A stretch of 64,000 nucleotides of DNA from Phaeodactylum tricornutum CCAP 1055/1 (GCF_000150955.2 NC_011679.1:558001-622000); one strand, 5' to 3'. Shown: positions 1 to 13,146, numbered from the stretch's first letter. Notes: a model not told the origin generated them from the letters alone. Numbers and translations are program-made.

Positions 1-432
1 AATGCATCGTTATTCAATTTTTGCTGTTCTGCAGCTCCTCATCATTTGCGTCCAGTCTCGGTCGCTGAGACTTGAAACCTGTATTCCATCTTCTAATATT
101 TGCTAATGAGAGGTTGCTCTACTAGAGGCAAAACTCCGAAGTGTTCGAGTGTGCTTTGTAGCAGTTAACAGTAATTACTACCCCACAATAGTCTGTCCTA
201 ACGCCGAAATATGCTTCGTGACTGTGAATCATTTTTCTTCCATTCCGGGAATGAAACGGGAAGTAAACGGATTTTCGCTGGGAACTGACTGTGAGTGTGA
301 GTGGTTTGGCATCAAACAAAGAGGAACGACCATGGCATACCGGCCAAATTTGCTTCAAGCAAAGTCGTAACGTCGTTCCTCAACCAACACGATCTGTGGT
401 TTGGTTCGTGCTTAGTCAGCAAGACGACGGGG
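1..432. other. Upstream region of TBCD
   Basis: No supported gene. It holds two exact copies of the recurrent 9-mer TGACTGTGA (219-227 and 286-294) and an AT-rich TTAACAGTAA at 165-174. These lie 140-270 bp before the TBCD start codon and are the best candidates for promoter or leader elements here. Confidence 0.5.
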
Positions 433-3400
433 ATGTCCTCCATCGAGAAGAAAGTACGGGACGACACTGCAGAATCCGAAACAGTTCTATTTGCTGAAGA
501 AACCGAAGCATTTGCCCTGGTTAAATATATTGGTCAAGAAGGTGTGGATTACGATGTTCCGCTAAAAAGGTTGCGGTCAATTTTTGACAAATACCTGGAA
601 TGCCCTAGCTTGCTGGATTCCGTTCTCGAAGCTTTGACGAAGCGGTTGGCAGAGACGGCACAAAACGACCTTCGTACGGATCAGCAAGATAATTATAGAA
701 CGATGCGCTATGCGCTATCGGCATTGTACGCTTTAGCCAAAGTCCGCGGACGGAAAATCATTCAGCGATTTTTACCTCATGCGGTGGACGATGTGGAACC
801 CATTTGGAAAGCTTTGCAACAGGTCCTTCGCTGGCAGGCAGTAAAATCAGATGAGGTTGCTCCATCGAAAGGGCCACCGATTTGGGAATCAATCTACATG
901 CTTTGGAATTGGATGGGAGTTCTTAGCTTGGTACCGTTTGATTGTGATATTTTGGCTGACAAAAGCTTAGTTCAAGCTCTCATGAATTCGGGAAAGACCT
1001 CTCTCCAAGAAGCTGGCCCAATTCGGGACGCAGCAGCGACGTGCCTCGCTTCTTGGATGTCAAGACCTGATCTGGAAGCCGTGGAAATCCCGGACTTTGT
1101 CCGATGGAGCACTGACGTCATCGAAGCGTACAGCCGACAAAGATCGAATGTGAATCTATTTCGAACACTCGGCGTGTTGCAAACATGTTGCGCAGCCTTG
1201 AAATTATCATCCGTTTCACGAAAAAGGTTACTTTTCCATTTCCAAGCACTGTGGGATCCTTTGCTAGACTTGTCTCAAACAATTAGAGATGATTTTTCCC
1301 TACAAAAGCTGCTTATCAAGTGGTGGAGCCGAATGAGCTGTGCCCATTTACCGCCTCGGGTAGCAACATGGAGATACCAACGAGGAAAGCGCTCATTGTT
1401 AAACAATGTTCGCCCTATAGCGTCCGCACACGATTCTACTTTACTGACTTCTTCTTTGGCCCACGACGAAATCGAGAAAGATTCTATTTTTCTCGTTCCA
1501 GATGAGGTTGAAGACGCACTTGGACGGATTTTGGAGGGACTCGGGCACTTATCGACAATAGTTCGATGGTCGGCTGCAAAAGGAGTAGGTCGAGTTACTG
1601 AACGCCTCCCAGAACTTTGCGGGGAAGATGTCCTCGACGCCGTCCTGGAGTTTTTCGACGACGAAGAAAACGATCGATTATGGCATGGAGGGTGCCTGGC
1701 TCTAGCTGAATTGGCTCGGCGAGGACTCTTGCTTCCGGCGAGACTGGGAGAGGTAATTCCGCAAGTTATACGCGCCATCCAATTCGATTTACAGAGTAAC
1801 CACAGTAGCGTTGGTGCACACGTACGCGACGCAGGATGCTATACATACTGGGCGTTTGCAAGAGCCTACAGCCCGGAAGTGATGAAACCATATCTAAGCA
1901 GTCTAAGCAAGGCGATTGTTTTGACAAGCTTATTCGACCGGGAAGTCAATTGCAGGCGAGCTGCCTCGGCCGCCTTTCAGGAAGCTGTCGGTCGCCAAGG
2001 AGCAGCAAATTTTCCGAATGGTATCGCGATTTTAACAGTGGCTGACTACTTTTCGCTGGGGAATAGAAGACATGCGTACACATCGCTTGCGTTCCAAATC
2101 GCTAAAATGGATGGCTACACAAGACCACTAATACGTCACCTCCAAATGGTCAAACTTTTTCATTGGGATATCACAATCAGAAAGCTCAGTGCAGAGACAC
2201 TCGGAATCATGTCTGCCATTGATCGAGACTACGTGATGTTAGATGTTTTACCTTTTCTTCTAGAAAAGTCCCTGGATGTTAAAAACTTGCGCATTCGTCA
2301 TGGAGCTACGTTAGGTGTTGCCGAAAGCCTACTTGGGCTTTCAAAAACAAAAGCCCACGAAGGGTTGCCAGAGGCAATTTTAGTCGACATCACGTTGCTT
2401 GTCGATGAAATCGAGAAGAAACGCCTCTACAGAGGTCGCGGGGGAGAAATCATGCGTTCTGCTGTATGCCGTCTTATTGAATGCATTGCCATCGCCAAGC
2501 TTCCCCTTTCCGTGCAAGAGCAAGTCCGTTTGCTTGATTCGATCGACGCCAGTATTCCACATCCCTCTGAATCAATACAAGATAATGCATGTTGCGCATT
2601 GCAGGTGCTGTTAGTCTCATACTTCCCGGTTGGTGTGAACGGTCCGTCTCAGAGACTTCAAAGGCGCATAGTTGACAAATTCGTCAACATAATTTCGAAT
2701 GAGACGAATCCAGCAGCAACGCGTGGATATGTAAAGGCAATAGGCTACCTACCGGCTAAACTTTTAGCCCCAAATAGATCCGTTCTTGCTGGGATTATCG
2801 ATTGTCTGCGGAAGGCAGCAAGGTACGATTCCCTGGTGGGAGGAGAAAGCGATGCTGAATCACGAAGAAACTCCTTGCAATCTCTGTCTTCCATAGCTTC
2901 CGAGGTCGGGATTGTTGATGTATCAAGACAGAGTGAGAACCCGCAAGTTTCGCTCGGGCGAAACCTTTTAGATACTGTTTTTGACTGTTTTTTCCTGGGT
3001 CTGGAGGACTACAGCATCGACCGCCGTGGCGACGTGGGCTCGTGGAGTAGAGTTGCGTCCATGGATGCGATGGTTGAACTTCTCACAAAGGTGGCTGCTA
3101 TTCCAAACCCCACCTTGTTCGACCAATCCGTTCCTTACCGTGTTGTAAGCTCAATCGTGAAGCAGCTGTCGGAAAAGATTGACTCTGTCCGACAGAAGGC
3201 AGGAGATTGCTTGACACGCGTAATGCTTTTGTCCTCTATCGCTGTTTTTGTGCCTTGTCGAGCGGAGATCGTGGAAGCCCTTGGAATTGAAGATGAGAAC
3301 GACCACAACTGGAGTGATGCCTCTTTTACCTTTCCACGGGTTGTAAAACTCCTTTCGTTGAATATCGAAAAAGGAGAAGATCAAAGGTGTGGCGCTTTGT

Positions 3401-4047
3401 ACTACACGAGCGTTCTCTCTGGACTGATCGTAAGCGCAGGTGGACTGACCGAAAGTGTAAATAAGGAGGCTTCCTTTGTTCTCATTGAATTTGCCAAACA
3501 ATGTCAAGGCACACGCGAGCTAGAGAAGCTAGCAACTTGTTTGATGGATTTGTTTGAAGAGCACGTTGGAAAAGGGCGCTTCGTTCTACCACTTTTGAAG
3601 ACGCTAGAAAAAATGTTGGCATACAGAGTTTTTGACACTTTGCTACTGGATCCGCAAACGAGCCACTTTGCCACGCGTTGCATGGATTGTCTTGTTCGCG
3701 AGGAGCGCTCGTGTCGCGATGTACCTCGATTACTCCAATTGACCAAGGTTATCGTTGCGTTACTACCCGGCGTACCCGATGCGGTTGAGCATAGAGGTGT
3801 AGCTCTTTTATGCAAACTAACCAGCCATCCGTTTCCAAGGGTTCGCAGTCACACAGCCGAGCAGTTCTATCTTGTGCTGCTGGAAAATCAAGGGTTCGGG
3901 TCTTCGTCGAATCCAAAGGTACTGGAGATAATTTTGACTACTCCTTGGGGGTCCGAATTGGACAACTTGTTTCTAAGCGACAAGACAAAAGAAGTTGCTG
4001 AGCATCTAGCCGTTTTACGAGAGCTGGAAGATTTGTGCACTAGATAA
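433..4047 (+). CDS. TBCD: Tubulin-folding cofactor D (TBCD), HEAT-repeat chaperone
   Basis: Single-exon gene for a 1204-residue protein. TBCD captures beta-tubulin released from cofactor A and, with cofactors C and E, assembles the alpha/beta heterodimer in the cytosol. The protein is built of alpha-helical HEAT-type repeats along its length. Family-typical segments are visible: an early FLPHAVDDVEPIWKAL stretch, the W-x(4)-LW-x-WM-x-V-x(3)-VPFD block and GRGGEIMRSAVCRLIECIA in the middle. The length fits the family (about 1200). The open frame extends to 301 only through a GTG; the first in-frame ATG is at 433, giving MSSIEKK, and is the chosen start. It lies 4.3 kb upstream of the beta-tubulin gene, whose product is its client. 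Family call is strong; no odd features inside the frame. Confidence 0.9.
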   Translation: MSSIEKKVRDDTAESETVLFAEETEAFALVKYIGQEGVDYDVPLKRLRSIFDKYLECPSLLDSVLEALTKRLAETAQNDLRTDQQDNYRTMRYALSALYALAKVRGRKIIQRFLPHAVDDVEPIWKALQQVLRWQAVKSDEVAPSKGPPIWESIYMLWNWMGVLSLVPFDCDILADKSLVQALMNSGKTSLQEAGPIRDAAATCLASWMSRPDLEAVEIPDFVRWSTDVIEAYSRQRSNVNLFRTLGVLQTCCAALKLSSVSRKRLLFHFQALWDPLLDLSQTIRDDFSLQKLLIKWWSRMSCAHLPPRVATWRYQRGKRSLLNNVRPIASAHDSTLLTSSLAHDEIEKDSIFLVPDEVEDALGRILEGLGHLSTIVRWSAAKGVGRVTERLPELCGEDVLDAVLEFFDDEENDRLWHGGCLALAELARRGLLLPARLGEVIPQVIRAIQFDLQSNHSSVGAHVRDAGCYTYWAFARAYSPEVMKPYLSSLSKAIVLTSLFDREVNCRRAASAAFQEAVGRQGAANFPNGIAILTVADYFSLGNRRHAYTSLAFQIAKMDGYTRPLIRHLQMVKLFHWDITIRKLSAETLGIMSAIDRDYVMLDVLPFLLEKSLDVKNLRIRHGATLGVAESLLGLSKTKAHEGLPEAILVDITLLVDEIEKKRLYRGRGGEIMRSAVCRLIECIAIAKLPLSVQEQVRLLDSIDASIPHPSESIQDNACCALQVLLVSYFPVGVNGPSQRLQRRIVDKFVNIISNETNPAATRGYVKAIGYLPAKLLAPNRSVLAGIIDCLRKAARYDSLVGGESDAESRRNSLQSLSSIASEVGIVDVSRQSENPQVSLGRNLLDTVFDCFFLGLEDYSIDRRGDVGSWSRVASMDAMVELLTKVAAIPNPTLFDQSVPYRVVSSIVKQLSEKIDSVRQKAGDCLTRVMLLSSIAVFVPCRAEIVEALGIEDENDHNWSDASFTFPRVVKLLSLNIEKGEDQRCGALYYTSVLSGLIVSAGGLTESVNKEASFVLIEFAKQCQGTRELEKLATCLMDLFEEHVGKGRFVLPLLKTLEKMLAYRVFDTLLLDPQTSHFATRCMDCLVREERSCRDVPRLLQLTKVIVALLPGVPDAVEHRGVALLCKLTSHPFPRVRSHTAEQFYLVLLENQGFGSSSNPKVLEIILTTPWGSELDNLFLSDKTKEVAEHLAVLRELEDLCTR

Positions 4048-4169
4048 TAAACACACGTTTTTCAAAAATTAAAAAGTCTATACTGAACTATACAACTGCC
4101 GACGGTCGACTTTCTCCACAACATGTAGTCCAAAACTCTTGTTTTTTATTCTCTTCGCAATTCACTTGT

Positions 4170-6101
4170 TTAGCCCGCAACAGTTCGTCGACCCCTTACG
4201 CGTCTCTTGAGCTCATTTTGAATCATTCGGAGTTCCTGCGCGGCACCACTCGCGATGGACGAGTTTTCGTTGGCGCGTCGAATCAAATACGGCATGACCA
4301 TTTTGACTTCTCCATACGGCACATACTTGTAGGCACGGTACCCGTGACGGCCCAAGTTGAAAGTCAAATTGTCCGACATACCAAAGAGCTGTCCGAAGCA
4401 AATGGTCGGATCCTTGCGGTTGACCCCGTGTTCATTCATTGAGTGTATGGCCTTTTCGATCGACTCCTGATTGTGAGTGGCCAACATAAGTTCGCAAGTC
4501 TTGTCCGATTGAATGGCATGTTTGAGCAGAAAGTCTACCGAGTTGTTGTAACAGTCGTGCGTATCTTGAATGGTATCCTGTATGGGCGACGGGAATCCGA
4601 GGGACTTTGCCAAGGCTCGCTCACTCTCCATGTACGCACCCCGTACTAGTTTGGCACCAAAATGGTAGTCGAAACGTTCGGAGCGTTCCACATCCGTCCG
4701 GAGACGATCCGGTACATCCTTCAGATAGCACTGGTAGGTGTTGTAGATGACGGGAAATTCGCTGACACCAGTGGCATTGTACGTGCGTTGCAGGTTGAGT
4801 ACAAAATTGTCAATGGCGGGTTGGAACCGGGCTTGTTCCGCGTCAATTAAGAGTCGGGTCCCAACCTCGGCGGCTTGTCGCGCCAATTCGTGTCCACGTT
4901 CGAACATGCGCTCCATGAGTTCAATTTCTTCGTCCGTCGGTGCCGCCAAGCTCAGCGGACCGACCTCGCGACAACCAGCCGTCAAGCGTGGCAGGTCGGA
5001 CGGGGTCAAGAGCATCGACCAGGTAATGTAGTCGACGCTGCCATCGGCGAGTTGGAGATGATCCAAGGCGTCGTTGAGCATGGCGTCTTCGCCTTTGAAA
5101 AACAGATTAAAGCCGTGTTTGAATTCATCTTTGGTAACAATGCCGTCACCATTTTCGTCAAATTTAGCAAAGAGATTTTGTGCTTCGACAATGGCGCGGC
5201 TCATGCGTTCCAACAACTTGGGATTGGTGAGGGCCGTAACTTTGATCGCGGCGTATCCGTCTTTACCGAGATCGGCCACGTCCCGAATGCATTTGTGGAA
5301 GGTCTCCACGTGACGATCGCACTTGGCCTCGGATTCGTAGTCGTAGACGCGCACTTTGGGACTTTTATCTTGAATGATCTCGTCCGCGATTTTTTCCTTC
5401 TTGGATCGGTCTCCATCGTCTCCGTCGTCGCCCTCTCCGTCGTCTTCCGCGGCAAAATCCAGAATACTACCAATCCCGGCTTTTTCGAGTTTATGAATGG
5501 CGGGGAGAATCTGTTTCTCGTCCTCGCCGGCACAAAAATGTCCAAAGAGTGTTTGTTTTAGAATACCGTCCGTGATGGTATCACCGACAATCTTGCGTCC
5601 CAGTTTGAGCAAGCGTTCGGAATAGCGCACGAGTATAGGAATTTGACACAATCCGAAGGACAGCATGGCCCGGATGAGTTCGGGATTGGTTTTCGATTCG
5701 TACGCAGCCTCGGCGTCGTTAAAATCGGGCATGGGATTGCTGTTGTTATTGTTGTTGTTGTTGCTATTGTCCTGGGTTGGCTGCTGCTGCGGCGGAGATT
5801 GTTCCGCGTTGCGGCTGTCGGTGTGTTGGCTGGTCGACTCGTCCAATGGGATGCTGGATAAGGTGCGTACGCGATTCGATGCCATCGACAACAAGTGGCG
5901 TTTGTCGACGAGAGGAATCCGGGACAATCGTAACGTATCGAACGTTGGTGGATGGCATGAAGCATGGAAATGGTTCGCCGCCGACACGGGTGTCCAGCGT
6001 GTCACCGAACGACGGGTTCTATACGGGACGGTGAGCCGCGCTTTCTTCCGCAGACACGGTACACCAGTCGCCAGCACTCGTTGGCTAGATGTTGCTAGCA
6101 T
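4170..6101 (-). CDS. Proline dehydrogenase 1, mitochondrial, with EF-hand insert
   Basis: A 643-residue FAD-dependent proline dehydrogenase, oxidising proline to pyrroline-5-carboxylate at the inner mitochondrial membrane. The N-terminus is rich in Arg, Ser and Ala without acids, as in a mitochondrial presequence, followed by a Gln/Asn-rich linker encoded by a GTT microsatellite. The PRODH barrel shows its late signatures: LIDAEQARFQPAI, NTYQCYLKD, KLVRGAYMESER, LATHNQESI and the C-terminal YGEVKMVMPYLIRRANENSS. Between barrel segments sits a canonical EF-hand loop (D315 to E326, DENGDGIVTKDE) and a degenerate second loop near 350-362. It is convergent with TBCD (122 bp gap) and has a paralogue on the other strand at 19583-21394. 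Start is a clean ATG. Function confident; calcium control is inference. Confidence 0.93.
   Translation of the reverse strand: MLATSSQRVLATGVPCLRKKARLTVPYRTRRSVTRWTPVSAANHFHASCHPPTFDTLRLSRIPLVDKRHLLSMASNRVRTLSSIPLDESTSQHTDSRNAEQSPPQQQPTQDNSNNNNNNNSNPMPDFNDAEAAYESKTNPELIRAMLSFGLCQIPILVRYSERLLKLGRKIVGDTITDGILKQTLFGHFCAGEDEKQILPAIHKLEKAGIGSILDFAAEDDGEGDDGDDGDRSKKEKIADEIIQDKSPKVRVYDYESEAKCDRHVETFHKCIRDVADLGKDGYAAIKVTALTNPKLLERMSRAIVEAQNLFAKFDENGDGIVTKDEFKHGFNLFFKGEDAMLNDALDHLQLADGSVDYITWSMLLTPSDLPRLTAGCREVGPLSLAAPTDEEIELMERMFERGHELARQAAEVGTRLLIDAEQARFQPAIDNFVLNLQRTYNATGVSEFPVIYNTYQCYLKDVPDRLRTDVERSERFDYHFGAKLVRGAYMESERALAKSLGFPSPIQDTIQDTHDCYNNSVDFLLKHAIQSDKTCELMLATHNQESIEKAIHSMNEHGVNRKDPTICFGQLFGMSDNLTFNLGRHGYRAYKYVPYGEVKMVMPYLIRRANENSSIASGAAQELRMIQNELKRRVRGRRTVAG
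5741..5769. repeat. GTT trinucleotide repeat in PRODH1 coding sequence
   Basis: An interrupted run of TTG/GTT triplets. Read on the minus strand it encodes the poly-Asn stretch near residues 112-121 of proline dehydrogenase 1, just before the conserved NPMPDFNDAE segment. It is a likely site of length variation between strains. Confidence 0.8.
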
Positions 6102-6757
6102 TCTTCTTCTCTCAGAGGGATCCTATACGTGCACGTATGCGTGTGTTGTATATGTGCGATGGGGTTACAACTGTCGTTGTTGTCGGTGTGAGTTGTCCAC
6201 GACGGGTGATTCCGAACGGGGAATCGGTTGGCCTTTTTTGGTTTCCGTTGATGGCGGCGGTGGATAAACACCTCGCGATCAATATCAGTAATCTCGCTCG
6301 CCGACTTCGATCGACGTTTGAGGTGTGTGGGATGCGTTCCCCGGTAAAATCAAAAGGAGATGTCAAAGCCCCTTTTTCTTAGGGAAAAATGGCTTCTGGC
6401 TGGGGAAAAAAAGTGATGGTGTCCGCATATCCGAGGGCCGTAAACGAGAAGAAATCTGTTACAACTTATGGAATATCTAGGACAATTAAATATATAGTCG
6501 TATATTAGAGATGAGAATTTATGCGTCAGCGTACGGACAGCAGGTCCATTCCTCGCCACGTCACGCTGACATCACTTCGCTACCGCGTTTGCCGGCTGGT
6601 TGAAGTGGACTATACCATATAACCCTCACGAAGAATTTTGTTTTCGCCCGAGTTATCCCCCATCGCGCGGTTGCAGCCACGGATCCCACTGCTCCGGCAA
6701 AATCTCACGCTTACATCTTTTTCTCGTTGCCGTTCTCCATCGTTCGTGTTTGTCACC
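6102..6757. other. Divergent promoter region, PRODH1 / plastid protein
   Basis: 656 bp between two divergent start codons. Short ORFs cross it but none has family features or a good start. It contains CT-rich leader sequence close to 6758 and a GT-rich stretch near 6128-6165. No TRACTGTRA element was seen here. Confidence 0.4.
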
Positions 6758-7327
6758 ATGGCTCGCTTTTCTGCTGTCCTTGCCGTTCTGGCGATCGCTT
6801 CGGCTTCAGCCTTTGCCCCCAACCAGTCGGTGGCTCGTCCGGCGACCTCCTTGCAGGCCCAGGGCGACGGCAAGAAGGCTTTGACTTCGATGGTGGCCGC
6901 TGCCTTTTTGCTCGGCAACGTGCTTTCGGCCGACGCCGCCTTTGCCGCCTTTGACGAATCCGAAATGTTCGGATCCTCCACCGTCGTGGCCGGACGTAGC
7001 GGTGGTCGTTCGGGTGGACGTTCCTCGCGGGGAACATCCAACTCGTACAAGTCGCAGCAGCAGCAACCCACACGTACGATTGAACGGACCACCGTCATTC
7101 AGTCCCCCGGATACGTCGCTTCCCCCGTCTACATGGCACCCATGTATAACCCCATGCCGGGTCTCGGACTCGGATTGGGACTGTCCGCCATCAACGACGT
7201 GGGCAATACCATGAGGGATTATCGCCAGGAAACGGAAATTCAACAAAGCAAAGCGGAGCTCCAGCAGGCTCGTATGAAGGAAGCCGAGCTCGAGGCTCGT
7301 TTGCGCAATTTGGAAATGGCTCGTTAG
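6758..7327 (+). CDS. Predicted thylakoid-lumen protein with bipartite plastid targeting (unknown family)
   Basis: A 189-residue protein I cannot assign to a named family. Residues 1-20 form a signal peptide ending in the diatom motif ASAFAP, which directs import into the complex four-membrane plastid. A second hydrophobic stretch near 43-62 ending in ADAAFA looks like a thylakoid-transfer signal, suggesting a lumenal mature protein. That part has a Gly/Ser/Arg-rich segment (GRSGGRSGGRSSRG), a short poly-Gln, a Met/Pro/Gly-rich stretch with GLGLGLGLSAINDVGN, and a charged C-terminal helix of about 45 residues likely to form a coiled coil. The start at 6758 has a strong CACCATGG context; an upstream extension of the frame to 6638 uses a non-ATG start and would bury the signal peptide. 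GC-rich optimal codons suggest high expression. Confidence 0.75.
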   Translation: MARFSAVLAVLAIASASAFAPNQSVARPATSLQAQGDGKKALTSMVAAAFLLGNVLSADAAFAAFDESEMFGSSTVVAGRSGGRSGGRSSRGTSNSYKSQQQQPTRTIERTTVIQSPGYVASPVYMAPMYNPMPGLGLGLGLSAINDVGNTMRDYRQETEIQQSKAELQQARMKEAELEARLRNLEMAR

Positions 7328-10033
<2,706 letters not shown>

Positions 10034-10527
10034 GCGCGTGCTCAAAGAGCTTCGCTTACGTAAAGTAGCAGTGGCTCCTTGTGAAAAAAAGTCTCGTCTT
10101 TCATGACGCATGCGTGTGGGAAACCGGAATGGAAAATGATGGTGTGTTTCCGTGTGCAGCAATATCAAAATAACGGACCTACTCTATTTTAGCGGCGGTT
10201 TATTAACATGAATGTGTTTTACATATTCTTTTTGTTTTTCCGCATATTACGGTGGAAAAAATGCCTGTGCGTTTTCAAAGGTTGCTCGATAGCCGAACAG
10301 GCATTAGCCGGTAGGTCCAACATTTACTACTACGTATGTTGTATGGTAAGTTCGTACGTTGTCCGATAAGCTTCTCTGGGACCATTTCGAAAAAACGCCG
10401 AGCATACGACCACGGAGGAACACAATCCTGGGCATACTCATCGAAACTGCAGTCGGTGAACCAGTTGACGTGATCGCCGCAAATGTGGAGTTGGGCATTC
10501 GTGTGAATCAGCGTTCAATACTCAACA
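10034..10527. other. Intergenic region between beta-tubulin and TAF1B-like gene
   Basis: 494 bp without a supportable gene. The first part is AT-rich and likely holds the tubulin 3' UTR; the second part is the leader and promoter of the downstream gene. No repeat or recognisable element seen. Confidence 0.4.
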
Positions 10528-12897
10528 ATGTCGTTTTGGTTCGACGATGACGACCCATACAGTCAAAAGCAGAGTCAGTCGCAGGCTTCCCGATTGGGGC
10601 AGGAATCAGAATTTGAGTGTCAGACCTGTGGTGCTACGGAAAGCTATCACGATTCGGCTACCGGCCGCGAAGTGTGTACGGTCTGCTATACTCAGTCGCA
10701 AGCTATTACTCAGGATGCAGAGATGGAAGTAGAAGACGTCATGGCGCTGGCAGCCAAAACCAAATCGGGTCGGCTTCTACAACGGAGACAAAGGACCGGG
10801 GGCAAGCGCGGACGGGAGAAGTTTCCCATGGAACCACTCAATAGCGCAGTCAAGCTTCCAGATTTGGACACCTGCTTGAAAGGTATGCGTCGTGTCTTTA
10901 AAATATGTATCGAAAGAATCGGCGACCTGTTGTATTTAGAGGATGAACACCGGGCAACTCTGGACCAAAATGTGAAAGGTTTGTGGTTGGCCTATCTTCG
11001 ATCCTGGGCCGACGGTGCGGAATACTATGGCAAACGGTATCCGGAAGTTCGAATTTCTCTTCGCGACCAATTTTTCTATGCGCACAAAGCTCATGTGCCA
11101 GCGATATACCGCCATCTTTCGTATAAGGCCGCCCAACGGATAAAAGAAGCTGAGGATTGTTCACGGACGGAAAATGAGGAAAAGCGTGATCCCATATTTG
11201 ACTCTTCCGACGAGGAAGGTAAGGAAGAAGCTTGGAGTGAGCATATCCGATCGAGCACGAAGAAACGGCCAAGGACAGGGAAGAGCACCGATTCATCCAT
11301 CCTCGATCCTGTCTTGAGTTCCTCGTCTCCTGACCTCGTTGCTTCGAAGCCAACATTCATTGCGAGTGGAAATGACGGCAAGAAAGTTACGTTTCGGCAT
11401 GATACACGCAAGTCTACCATGACTCCAATGCTGTATGCCGAAAAAGAGCACCTGCAAAAAGATTTCGACCGAAAGGATGCTGCGTTGTATTCCGCCCCTT
11501 CCATGAAACTGGTCCTGGCACTGGTTTGGACTGCCGTCTCTCGATACGGTGTGTCTTCCATTCAGATACTAAAGTGGGTCTACAATGGATCCTTGCCACT
11601 TTTCAACGCTTTCAATTTCTTCGAGGACAAGTTGAAGAAAGAACTTGCGCCGATCGCGTCGTTTTTTCAAATGCCGAAACCGCCAACCCAAGCGTCATTG
11701 GTAGAGAAATCTCGTTATTTGCTGATCGCGTGCGGATTGAAGTCGCCCGATGCCTTTGGTGGCCCCTGGATGGAACATTTGGCGGCTTCCAATGATCGAC
11801 GCATACCACCGGATAGCGCACCCCGTGCGTTAGCTCAGATCGTGGCTGACCTTGGCTTCGGCCAACAAGTATTGGATATTGCGCTGGCTCTCATGGGACT
11901 CAAGGACGCGGCGGAAAAGAGTGGCCTACCTCAACCTTTGGTGTTTGCACAGCCTGACCGTCTTTTTACCGTGGATCACCTTTTGGCGCTGGTAGCTTGT
12001 TCGGTGCAATTCGTTCCTGCTTGGCGGGCCTGGAAGTTTCGGAGACCACTGTATCGATCTCGTAAACGAGCCAAGCGATACGTTCCGTGGAATGAGGATG
12101 GGGTTAGGTTCCTGGGAAATGGTCCGTCGCTGGAGGGATACTTAGACTTTTTGGACGAAGCTGTATTTAGCACCAGCAATTCGGTGATTCCCGAATTCTC
12201 TAACTCATTGGACTATACGGCGCCACCCCCTCCCGATCATCTTATTCTGGACAACGACGACGAGGATTCTTGCAAAAAAGCCGGCGAGGAAGTCGGACCT
12301 TGCGAAGATTTTCTGCTGGTCGACTTTCCGCACACAGCGGGCGAGGAGAATTTCTTGGATCATTTAATGTTTGCCATTGAGGACAAGTTGAGAATTTGGT
12401 CCCACTACGGCCGGGAACCGCTGGTTTTGGATCGGCATCAAGAGTTGCTGATCGATATGCTGGGGTACTATGCGGAGACGGATGCGAGATTGATTCACAG
12501 AGCGCTTCAGGATCTGTTGGGGACGGGGCGAGCGTCAAGGAATTGGATGAAGAAAACGCTTCGCGTCGAGGTGAGGCAAGAAGCCAAGAGACTCAAGACC
12601 GCGGCGGATGAAAAACGCAAAGAGTCCAAGCAAAAAAAGGGCACGACCGCAGCGAGGAGGTCCGCGGACCAAGCCAAGAAAGGTTCAAACTTAAATGCGG
12701 GGAGAAAGCAAGGGTCCGTTTCGAAAGCCACTATTGGAAGCGATCTCGTCGCGGATGCAACTCAACAGTTCACCAGCGTAGTAGACGACAGCAACGAGAC
12801 AGTTCGAGCCGATGCGAGCAGGGCAACTGAAGCAACAGCAACAACTGATCCTCCGCCAGAACCTTTGCGAGAGGATTTTAAGTTTGCTCAAGTGTAA
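10528..12897 (+). CDS. RNA polymerase I initiation factor, TAF1B/Rrn7-like
   Basis: A 789-residue protein. The N-terminus has a zinc ribbon, C31-x2-C34-x15-C50-x2-C53, preceded by a Gln/Ser-rich stretch. After a basic linker (RRQRTGGKRGR) comes a helical region with KGLWLAYLRSWADGAEYYGKRYPEVRISL, and later a second helical block (LVLALVWTAVSRYGVSSIQILKWV, split here for length: the W-x-A-x-RYGVSS core lies near residue 335). This arrangement of an N-terminal zinc ribbon followed by cyclin-like folds is that of the TFIIB-related Pol I factors TAF1B (animals) and Rrn7 (yeast), which recruit Pol I to rDNA promoters. The C-terminus is Lys/Ala-rich and low complexity. ATG start at 10528. Family call rests on architecture and motif pattern, so moderate. 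Confidence 0.65.
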   Translation: MSFWFDDDDPYSQKQSQSQASRLGQESEFECQTCGATESYHDSATGREVCTVCYTQSQAITQDAEMEVEDVMALAAKTKSGRLLQRRQRTGGKRGREKFPMEPLNSAVKLPDLDTCLKGMRRVFKICIERIGDLLYLEDEHRATLDQNVKGLWLAYLRSWADGAEYYGKRYPEVRISLRDQFFYAHKAHVPAIYRHLSYKAAQRIKEAEDCSRTENEEKRDPIFDSSDEEGKEEAWSEHIRSSTKKRPRTGKSTDSSILDPVLSSSSPDLVASKPTFIASGNDGKKVTFRHDTRKSTMTPMLYAEKEHLQKDFDRKDAALYSAPSMKLVLALVWTAVSRYGVSSIQILKWVYNGSLPLFNAFNFFEDKLKKELAPIASFFQMPKPPTQASLVEKSRYLLIACGLKSPDAFGGPWMEHLAASNDRRIPPDSAPRALAQIVADLGFGQQVLDIALALMGLKDAAEKSGLPQPLVFAQPDRLFTVDHLLALVACSVQFVPAWRAWKFRRPLYRSRKRAKRYVPWNEDGVRFLGNGPSLEGYLDFLDEAVFSTSNSVIPEFSNSLDYTAPPPPDHLILDNDDEDSCKKAGEEVGPCEDFLLVDFPHTAGEENFLDHLMFAIEDKLRIWSHYGREPLVLDRHQELLIDMLGYYAETDARLIHRALQDLLGTGRASRNWMKKTLRVEVRQEAKRLKTAADEKRKESKQKKGTTAARRSADQAKKGSNLNAGRKQGSVSKATIGSDLVADATQQFTSVVDDSNETVRADASRATEATATTDPPPEPLREDFKFAQV

Positions 12898-13146
12898 GGA
12901 TTATAAACTGTAAGTTTTTATTCCTAGTGGGTACAATTAGGCAATTGGGGGCGGGCGTGTCGAAAGCAGCAGGGTCTTCTATAGGATTCTGGTTAGTCTG
13001 GAAGTCCTAGCGGGCTTCTTCATCTAGAAACAAGATGAAGAATTTCCGGGATGTTTCCTGGACGTGATTTCCTGGGCGATACGAGGAGGAACGGTACCAC
13101 AACCTATCGAACCATCGCGAGCTAGTTAGCTCTCCGAGAGACTCTA

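Noticed and set aside
301-432. N-terminal extension of TBCD from a GTG
   Set aside because: Eukaryotic translation should use the ATG at 433; the extension peptide has no TBCD similarity. The same reasoning removed GTG/TTG extensions of PRODH2, HMG, LETM1-like, spermidine synthase, cyclin, CID, TYW and beta-helix genes.
4875-5561. 228-codon open frame antisense to PRODH1
   Set aside because: Shadow of the PRODH frame with no motif.
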